In this document: one piece after another, positions 43,858 to 48,876 of the stretch
How positions within the stretch are numbered: position 1 is the first letter of the stretch
Layout of the letters: the number at the start of each line of letters is the position of its first letter
Assembly: GCF_002159335.1 (NCBI RefSeq)
Contig: NZ_NFHP01000009.1
Coordinates: 1 to 48,876, forward strand
Direction: 5' to 3'
Length of the DNA: 48,876 nt
DNA from: Collinsella sp. An7
Lineage (GTDB): Bacteria > Actinomycetota > Coriobacteriia > Coriobacteriales > Coriobacteriaceae
Notes under the pieces: model-generated
The model's database searches: none
Seen by the model: the letters and a program-made list of their open reading frames with translations, nothing else
Told to the model about the DNA's origin: nothing
Program-made: the position numbers and the translations under genes

Positions 43858-45405
43858 ATGGCCCAGAAGAATCTTCTTGCCGCCCGCCTTGTTGTTGATG
43901 ACGACTTTGAGGTGGGCCCTGTTAACGACCGGCTGTTTGGCTCGTTTGTCGAGCACCTCGGCCGCTGCGTCTACACCGGCATCTACGAGCCCGGGCACCC
44001 CACCGCCGATAGCCACGGCTTTCGCGGGGACGTTATCGAGCTCGTCAAGGAGCTCGGCGTCACCACCGTCCGCTACCCCGGCGGCAACTTTGTGTCCGGG
44101 TACCGCTGGGAGGACGGCGTCGGCCCCAAAGAGCAGCGCCCGCGCCGCCTCGACCTTGCCTGGCACTCCACCGAGACCAACGAGTTTGGCCTGCACGAGA
44201 TGGCCAAGTGGCTCGAGGTCACCGGTGGCAACGAGCTGATGGAGGCCGTCAACCTGGGCACGAGGGGCCTGCAAGAAGCCCTCGACCTGCTGGAATACGC
44301 CAACGTGCCGGACGGCACCGCCCTCTCCGAGCAGCGTCGCGCCAACGGCGCGGACAAACCCTTCAACATCCGCATGTGGTGCCTCGGCAACGAGATGGAC
44401 GGCCCGTGGCAGCTCGGCCACAAATCCGCCGAAGACTACGGCACGCTCGCCGCGTCCGTAGCCGCCGGCATGCGCCAGATTGACCCGGACTTGGAGCTCG
44501 TGGTGTGCGGCTCCTCCAATCACGGCATGCCGACCTTTGGCGCCTGGGAGCAGACCGTGCTGGAGAAGACCTACGAGAACGTAGACTTTATCTCCTGCCA
44601 TGCCTACTACCAGCCGTATCTAAACGAGGACGGTACGCGCGACATGGCGAGTTTCCTCGCCTCCAGCGTGGACATGGACGGCTTTATCAAAGACGTCGCC
44701 GCCACGATTGACGCCACCAAAGCCCGCCTCAAGAGCACGCACGACGTGCATATCTCGTTTGATGAGTGGAATGTCTGGTATCAGGGCGAGGAGCCGAGCA
44801 AGGTGCCCGAAGGCATCGGCAACTGGCCGGTGGCGCCGCGCCTGCTCGAGGACGTCTACAGCGCCGCCGATGCCGTGGTGGTCGGCGACCTCCTGATCGC
44901 CCTGCTCAAGAACGCCGACCGCGTGCACGCCGCCAGTCTAGCGCAGCTTGTTAACGTCATCGCCCCGATCATGACGGAGCCGAGTGGTCCGGCTTGGCGC
45001 CAGACCACGTTTTTCCCGTTCTCGGCGACCGCGCGCCTGGCCAAGGGCGGCACCGTGCTGAAGCCCAAACTCGCCGCGGACCGCGTGGACACGCCGCGCT
45101 ATGGAGCGGTCGACGGCGTTAACGCCGTGGCCGTGCGCTGCGCCAACGGCTCGCTCGCCATTTTTGCCGCAAACCGTTCGCTCGAGGTGAGCGCCGCGTT
45201 TGAGATCAAGCTGCCGGAGGGCACAGAGCCTGCGTTTGTTGAGGCGCAGACGCTGCACAACGATGACCCGCTTGCCGCAAACACGCTCGACGACCAGAAC
45301 CGCGTGAGGCTGCAGCCCAACGAGTCGGCCGGCTACGATGCCGCCGCCGGCGTGGTGCGCGTGCTGCTGCCCGCGGTGAGCTGGACCGTGCTGCACATCA
45401 GTTAA
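43858..45405 (+). CDS. alpha-L-arabinofuranosidase, GH51
   Basis: The enzyme releases arabinose from arabinan or arabinoxylan fragments. The 515-residue protein has the GH51 start (LFGSFVEHLGRCVYTGIYEP), PGGNFVSGYRWEDGVGP, the acid/base Glu179 in CLGNEMDGPW, and the nucleophile Glu303 in FDEWNVWY. The C-terminal beta domain ends PAVSWTVLHIS. There is no signal peptide, so it acts on imported oligosaccharides. GGGAGGGAGCCCCT precedes the ATG. No transporter or other pentose gene is adjacent; it is bordered by a REP-like unit and the IS remnant. It may be a carried-in gene. Confidence 0.95.
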   Translation: MAQKNLLAARLVVDDDFEVGPVNDRLFGSFVEHLGRCVYTGIYEPGHPTADSHGFRGDVIELVKELGVTTVRYPGGNFVSGYRWEDGVGPKEQRPRRLDLAWHSTETNEFGLHEMAKWLEVTGGNELMEAVNLGTRGLQEALDLLEYANVPDGTALSEQRRANGADKPFNIRMWCLGNEMDGPWQLGHKSAEDYGTLAASVAAGMRQIDPDLELVVCGSSNHGMPTFGAWEQTVLEKTYENVDFISCHAYYQPYLNEDGTRDMASFLASSVDMDGFIKDVAATIDATKARLKSTHDVHISFDEWNVWYQGEEPSKVPEGIGNWPVAPRLLEDVYSAADAVVVGDLLIALLKNADRVHAASLAQLVNVIAPIMTEPSGPAWRQTTFFPFSATARLAKGGTVLKPKLAADRVDTPRYGAVDGVNAVAVRCANGSLAIFAANRSLEVSAAFEIKLPEGTEPAFVEAQTLHNDDPLAANTLDDQNRVRLQPNESAGYDAAAGVVRVLLPAVSWTVLHIS

Positions 45406-45474
45406 GGTCGGCTGGCTGCACCCCACCCGGTACTGAACTGCGTCCCAAAACTTGGACGCGATAAATGATAGCCG

Positions 45475-46457
45475 CTAGACGGCCGCCCGAAGGGCCTGCT
45501 CCCGGAACTCCGCCGGGGTCAGGCCCTTCAGCTTGACTGAATCTACCCCGATTCCGTTTACACCCCTGCGCTGCCCTCGGGGCGGCGCCCTCCGTGCGCC
45601 CCGCCTCGAACTCCTCGGGGCTGAGGCTCCCCAGCGCGGAGCGTATCCGCACCCTGCTGCAGGAGCGCCCGATGCACACGAAGATCTCCGGCGCCGCCTG
45701 CTCGCGCGTCTCGAACGTGCGGGCGCGCACGCGCTCGGCCCTGACGGGCCCCGTGGGCGACCCCGTCGCGGCGTTGTCCCACGGCGACGATACGGGGCCC
45801 GTGGAGGGCCCGATGCCCGCGGCGCGCATCGTCTTCCCGAGCGGGGGCGACGCGTGCTGGGGGCCGCGGTCCGGATGGCGGATGCGGCCCCTCGGCGGGC
45901 GCCGCCCCGCGATCGCCGTCCCGAGCGCGTCGTCGGCGAGCCCGGCGGCCGTGCGCGGCGCCATGAACCGGCCGACGATCCCGCGCGACCGTATGTCCAT
46001 GACGGCCGCCGGGCAGATCCGGCCCCGATGGGTCCTCGCATAGGCGATGTCGGCGAGCCGCGCGCGGTTCGGGCCGTCCGCGCGGAATTCCCGGCGCACC
46101 GGGTCGGGCGCGGTGTCGGCCTGCGGGGCGGCCGGTTCGGCCGCGCCCCCCCGGGCGCCTGGCGCCGCCCCCGGTGGTGCCGGACAGGCCCTCCTCGCGC
46201 ATGATGCGCGCCGCGCGCCTGCGCGACGTGCGCTCGCCGGAGCGCCCGAGCTCGGCGAGGACCTTGGGGGCGCCGTAGACGCCGCGGCCGGCGGCGTATA
46301 TCCCGGAGATCGCCGCGGCCGGCTCGGCGTCGCGCAGGTCGCGCGCGCTCGGCGGCCGCCTTCTCCATGCGCGGTGGCCCCGCCTGGTGACATGGAGGGC
46401 CGCGCACATCCCGGATATGTTCCAGGCGCCCTCGTCGAGCGGGATGGAAGCGGACTT
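45475..46457 (-). pseudogene. IS3-family transposase orfB, frameshifted
   Basis: Read across three frames. The start is SIPLDEGAWNISGMCAALHV followed by TRRGHRAWRRRPPSA and IMREEGLSG. The next frame holds ARLADIAYARTHRG, then MDIRSRGIVGRF, IRHPDRGPQHAS and SALGSLSPEEFEA. A third frame ends with KLKGLTPAEFREQALRAAV. These are the HTH_21, DDE integrase core (rve) and terminal segments of IS3 OrfB. At least two shifts are needed. The catalytic Glu expected 36 residues after the second Asp is Gly here (DNAATG where relatives have DNAVAE). Confidence 0.85.
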
Positions 46458-46477
46458 CGCCCCCTCCGCCCGCGAGC

Positions 46478-46770
46478 CTACGGCTGCCTGCCGGCGAAGA
46501 GGGCGCCCGCTTTTAAAAGTACCTCGCTCCCCCTCCTCAGCCGCTCGTTCCCGCGCCTCGGCCCGCGGAGGTCCCCCGCCGTCTGGAAGGGGCTGTCCCC
46601 TGCCGGCGCCTGCGCGGCGTCGGCCCTCCCGACCCGGTCCGACGGGCTCCCCGGGTCGACGCCGGGCTCGCGGGCGGTCTCCGCGCAGGCACCGCCCCGC
46701 CCCCTGTGCAGCCTCGCCGCCTGCTGCCTGAACCCTGCCGAGTACTCGGGCGACGGATGTCCCGCCCCAT
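46478..46770 (-). pseudogene. IS3-family orfA, frameshifted
   Basis: MGRDIRR in one frame continues in another as SPEYSAGFRQQAARLHRGRG, then CAETAREPGVDPGSPSDRV and a C-terminal ERLRRGSEVLLKAGALFAG. That is the helix-turn-helix and leucine-zipper layout of IS3 OrfA. One shift near 46750 separates the parts. Confidence 0.75.
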
Positions 46771-46973
46771 GCCCCCCTTCCCCGTTTGCGGCATCATGCC
46801 CAAACGGAACTCGATGTGTCAACGGGAATGGGGCAGATTCAGAGAACCCGCTCACAGCCGCCCCCGGGCGCGTCCGTACGCGGTGGCGCGCCGCTGCTGC
46901 TCGCGGCCCAACCGGTCGGTCTCGGAGGTGCCGAGCCGGCCATCGTCCCGCGCATCGCGCCGAGCCGGCCCCT
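46771..46973. other. junction between IS remnant and prophage genes
   Basis: A short minus-strand frame reads GRLGTSETDRLGREQQRR, then ATAYGRARGRL before a stop. It may be the tail of a lost phage or chromosomal gene, but it was not identified. Confidence 0.4.
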
Positions 46974-47015
46974 TTATATGATTGTCGCGACCGCGGTTAC
47001 CGCGCCCGCGTCCAT
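46974..47015 (-). pseudogene. 13-codon stub of the next phage gene
   Basis: ATG, 13 codons (MDAGAVTAVATII) and TAA, six bases after the upstream minor capsid gene's stop, preceded by GGGTAACGGGC. In related head-tail operons a tail gene begins here. The stub suggests it was cut off when the region decayed. Confidence 0.4.
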
Positions 47016-47020
47016 GCCCG

Positions 47021-47419
47021 TTACCCAACATGCCTCAACACCGTGCAGATCAAGGTGAAACCCCACAGCCACCGCCCGGACCCGTCGCGCCCGCGCGGAC
47101 CGGAGCCGTCGGAGTCCGCCGAGGCGATCCTCACCCCGTCGACGTCGATCGGCCACGCCGCCCCGCGCAGTGCCCGCTCTGCAGCCAGGCAAACGGCCTC
47201 CGCGGCACCGGCCTCCTCGCGGTACACCAGCACGCCGACGTCCACGCGCCCGCGCTCGCCGCCGTCAGCCAGGCGCGCCTCCCGCGCGAAGGCCCCTTGG
47301 GTCACCACGATCGGCTCGGCGCAAAACCCCGCCGAGGGCGGGGCGCAGAACACGCCCGCGAAGCCCAGCGCACAGAGCATCGACGCCACCGCGCCCGCCG
47401 CATCGCTGCAAGGAGCCAT
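47021..47419 (-). CDS. phage minor capsid / tail-completion protein
   Basis: A 132-residue protein starting MAPCSDAAGAVASMLCALGF, with AEPIVVTQGAFAREARLADG in the middle and a GRDGSGRWLWGFTLICTV end. This arrangement, with a C-terminal 'G.D..Gr..w.f.v..tv' strand, resembles small head-tail proteins of the Minor_capsid_3 kind. Its ATG overlaps the stop codon of the preceding gene (TGATG), so translation is coupled. Family assignment is tentative. It appears intact although the genes on both sides are broken. Confidence 0.5.
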   Translation of the reverse strand: MAPCSDAAGAVASMLCALGFAGVFCAPPSAGFCAEPIVVTQGAFAREARLADGGERGRVDVGVLVYREEAGAAEAVCLAAERALRGAAWPIDVDGVRIASADSDGSGPRGRDGSGRWLWGFTLICTVLRHVG

Positions 47420-47748
47420 CAGCCCACCTCCAGTTCCCAGTGGTGCACGTGCCCGCGCACCACGCAGCAGCGCCGGCACCTGAGCACGTGCGCGCTCGGC
47501 CCCGCGCCCACCAGCACGCGCGACCCCGCGGGCACCTCGAAGGCGCCCCCCGAGCTCGCCGCGTCGACGAAGATCCGCCCCGCGCCGCCGTCCGCGCTGC
47601 GGTGGGCGTCGTCCACGGCAGATTCCGTACGCTCGAAGCGCACGTGCCTCACCAGCGCGGACGGCCCGTACGTCCCGTCGCCCGCAGCCGGCCACACCAG
47701 CATGTCGTCGGGCAGCAGCCGCCTCGGAATCGTCCTCAGAAAGCGCAC
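47419..47748 (-). CDS. phage head-completion (Minor_capsid_1-like) protein
   Basis: A 109-residue protein starting at GTG (MRFLRTIPRRLLPDDMLVWP) after GAGGTAG. It contains RHVRFERTESAVDDAHRS and ends HVHHWELEVG. The 'lp.D...y......v...RvE......' build and the W-E-L-E-V-G end fit the Minor_capsid_1 family, which seals the head to the tail. Its start touches the stop codon of the head-tail connector gene, and its stop overlaps the next start, so the head genes form a coupled string. Confidence 0.55.
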   Translation of the reverse strand: MRFLRTIPRRLLPDDMLVWPAAGDGTYGPSALVRHVRFERTESAVDDAHRSADGGAGRIFVDAASSGGAFEVPAGSRVLVGAGPSAHVLRCRRCCVVRGHVHHWELEVG

Positions 47749-48100
47749 CTACCTCACCCCCGCGAAGGCGAGCTCCGTGCCGGCGAGCTCCGCCAGCGCA
47801 GCAGCCCGCGCCACCTCGGCGCCCGTCGTGCCGTCGTCGCGGCAGTTCGTCACGGAGAACTCCCCCGACGGAGAAGCCGCCCACGCGCCCCTCGCCGTAC
47901 TCGGCGAATGCCTCGGCGGCCGCGCACGCCGCGCGCCGCCAGGCGTCGGCGACATCGGCGTCCCACTCGGGCCGCACCTCCCGCGCGCCCGTGAGCGCGC
48001 CGACGCACCGCAGCGCCGCCGGCATCGCCTCGGAGAGCGCGGCCGGGAAGAGCTCCCCGCCGTACCCGTCCCGGTAGAACCCATAGGAGACGGCAGCCAT
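47749..48100 (-). pseudogene. phage head-tail connector, frameshifted
   Basis: The first frame reads MAAVSYGFYRDGYGGELFPA to GRVGGFSVG; the remaining protein, EFSVTNCRDDGTTGAEVARA to ELAFAGVR, is in another frame. Skipping one base in a run of five G residues near 47864 joins them into one product of about 117 residues. That fits gp6/gp15-type connectors (many Ala/Glu helices). Either the gene is dead or the homopolymer count is a sequencing error. Confidence 0.6.
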
Positions 48101-48110
48101 CGCGCGCCCC

Positions 48111-48767
48111 TTACGCCGCCGGCGCCGCGCTCACGCGCACGCCGTCCAGCTTGTTGTCCAGCAGCTCCACGATGCCGTACTTCCGGCACTTCATCATGTA
48201 GGAGTCCAGCGTCTCCAGCTCGTCGGGGCTGAACGCACGGCTCGCCACGTGCTTGTCGAACTTGATGACCGCCGAGCGCTCAACCACCATCCAGTTGATG
48301 TCCTTCGCGGCCGCGCCCTTCGAGTAGCCGAACCGGTCGCCCTCGCCGCTGTTCAGGGTGATCTCCGTGTAGAATCGGCTCTGCGGCACCTCGACAATGC
48401 GGCTGAAGCGCGTGAGCACGCGGTTCGAGCGGTTGGGGTTCGCGAGGGAGAAGTCGTCCAAGATGCCCTTCAGCGTGGGCGTGATGAACAGGATGCGCGA
48501 GCCCGTCGTGACCTCCGACTCGTCCATCTCGTTCGTCACGGTGCGCAGGGACGCCAGGATGTCCTCCGCCTCGGCGGCGGAGAGGTCCTCGTCCGTAACG
48601 GTCACGCCGGCGTGGCCGGCGATCTCCGAGAACGTGAACGCGTCGGCCTCCGGCGCCACCTGCGTGCGCTGCAGCTCGCTGCCCGCCTCCACGAAGCAGT
48701 CGAGCACGCCCGCCTCCTCCACGTCTATGACGTCGGCCAGAAGGCGGATACCTCGGTTGTCTAGCAC
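48111..48767 (-). pseudogene. phage major capsid protein, N-terminus missing
   Basis: The open part (218 residues) contains SRILFITPTLKGILDDFSLA, RVLTRFSRIVEVPQSRFYTE, KDINWMVVERSAVIKFDKHV and DSYMMKCRKYGIVELLDNKL. Those are features of HK97-like or P22-like coat proteins of Firmicutes and Coriobacteriia phages. Full proteins are about 290-300 residues. Here the first 70-80 are replaced by repeats with no frame, and the GTG start has no ribosome-binding site. Downstream on the strand come the connector and head-completion genes, so gene order is still that of a phage head operon. Confidence 0.7.
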
Positions 48768-48776
48768 GCGTAAATA

Positions 48777-48827
48777 GTACCGCTGTTCCGCCTACCGAGT
48801 ACCGGCGTTCCGCGCACGCGGTACCGG
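48777..48827. repeat. 22-bp tandem repeat at the broken capsid gene
   Basis: GTACCGCTGTTCCGCCTACC with GA, then GTACCGGCGTTCCGCGCACG with CG, then GTACCGG: two and a third units of 22 bp. They lie exactly where the capsid gene loses homology. Confidence 0.55.
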
Positions 48828-48876
48828 CCCCAACCGAATAGCCTTTCCTCAGGAGGGGGCGCCGCCCGGGTGCCCC

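Larger units (their letters stand above)
45432..46770 (-). mobile_element. degenerate IS3-family insertion sequence
   Basis: Two overlapping pseudogenes in IS3 order (orfA then orfB on the minus strand). The left end is marked by TGAACTGCGTCCCAAAACTT-type sequence near 45434, which resembles terminal repeats of this group. The matching right end was not resolved. Both frames are broken by shifts, so the element cannot move by itself. It stands between the arabinofuranosidase and prophage genes of the same strand. Confidence 0.8.

Overview
The window looks like chromosome from a high-GC, anaerobic gut actinobacterium of the class Coriobacteriia, most likely Collinsella or a close relative. This is inferred from GC-rich codon use and from the gene set: a split sodium-pumping oxaloacetate decarboxylase next to ATP-type PEP carboxykinase, AddAB, a RhlE-like helicase with a basic tail, and a CsoR-controlled copper operon. 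No rRNA or tRNA gene is visible to confirm it. Coordinates of short hairpins may be off by a base.

Layout. 1-1000: a decayed glycosidase end and spacer. 1027-2470 (minus): infC-rpmI-rplT with an attenuator leader and an AUA start on infC. 2713-6323 (plus): five-gene oxaloacetate decarboxylase operon (small OadG-like protein, biotin carrier, OadB, 46-residue membrane subunit, carboxyltransferase). 6511-13354 (minus): dnaE, a DUF3284 gene and pckA, separated by three copies of a structured intergenic repeat. 13940-23412 (minus): addB-addA, a GNAT acetyltransferase, a TrpR/YerC-like regulator and apbE. 23720-26321 (plus): a small membrane protein, cysK and mnmA. 26640-31746 (minus): fucO, a DUF1275 membrane protein, an orphan RelB/DinJ-type antitoxin and a DEAD-box helicase. 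32037-35138 (plus): copA-copZ-csoR. 35709-43659: murI and a HAD phosphatase, a universal stress protein, prfC, a PF09818-type ATPase, a flavin-oxidase-fold protein and ogt. 43858-45405: a GH51 arabinofuranosidase. 45432 to the end: a dead IS3-family element abutting broken prophage head genes.

Metabolically, pckA and the oxaloacetate decarboxylase act on the same C4/C3 node: one interconverts PEP and oxaloacetate with ATP, the other couples oxaloacetate decarboxylation to Na+ export. FucO (lactaldehyde to propanediol), the arabinofuranosidase and the glycosidase relic point to fermentation of plant or host sugars. AddAB, Ogt and DnaE cover DNA repair and replication; CopA, CopZ and CsoR cover copper export, carriage and sensing.

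The least explained content is intergenic. The main candidate is a family of about 150-180 bp elements (three copies in 3.2 kb). It has a conserved inner hairpin, an outer stem whose sequence differs between copies but stays paired, and a conserved tail. Other items are a second REP-like family (four copies, one at the murI stop codon), two large near-perfect inverted repeats, and a 30/24-bp tandem array upstream of prfC.
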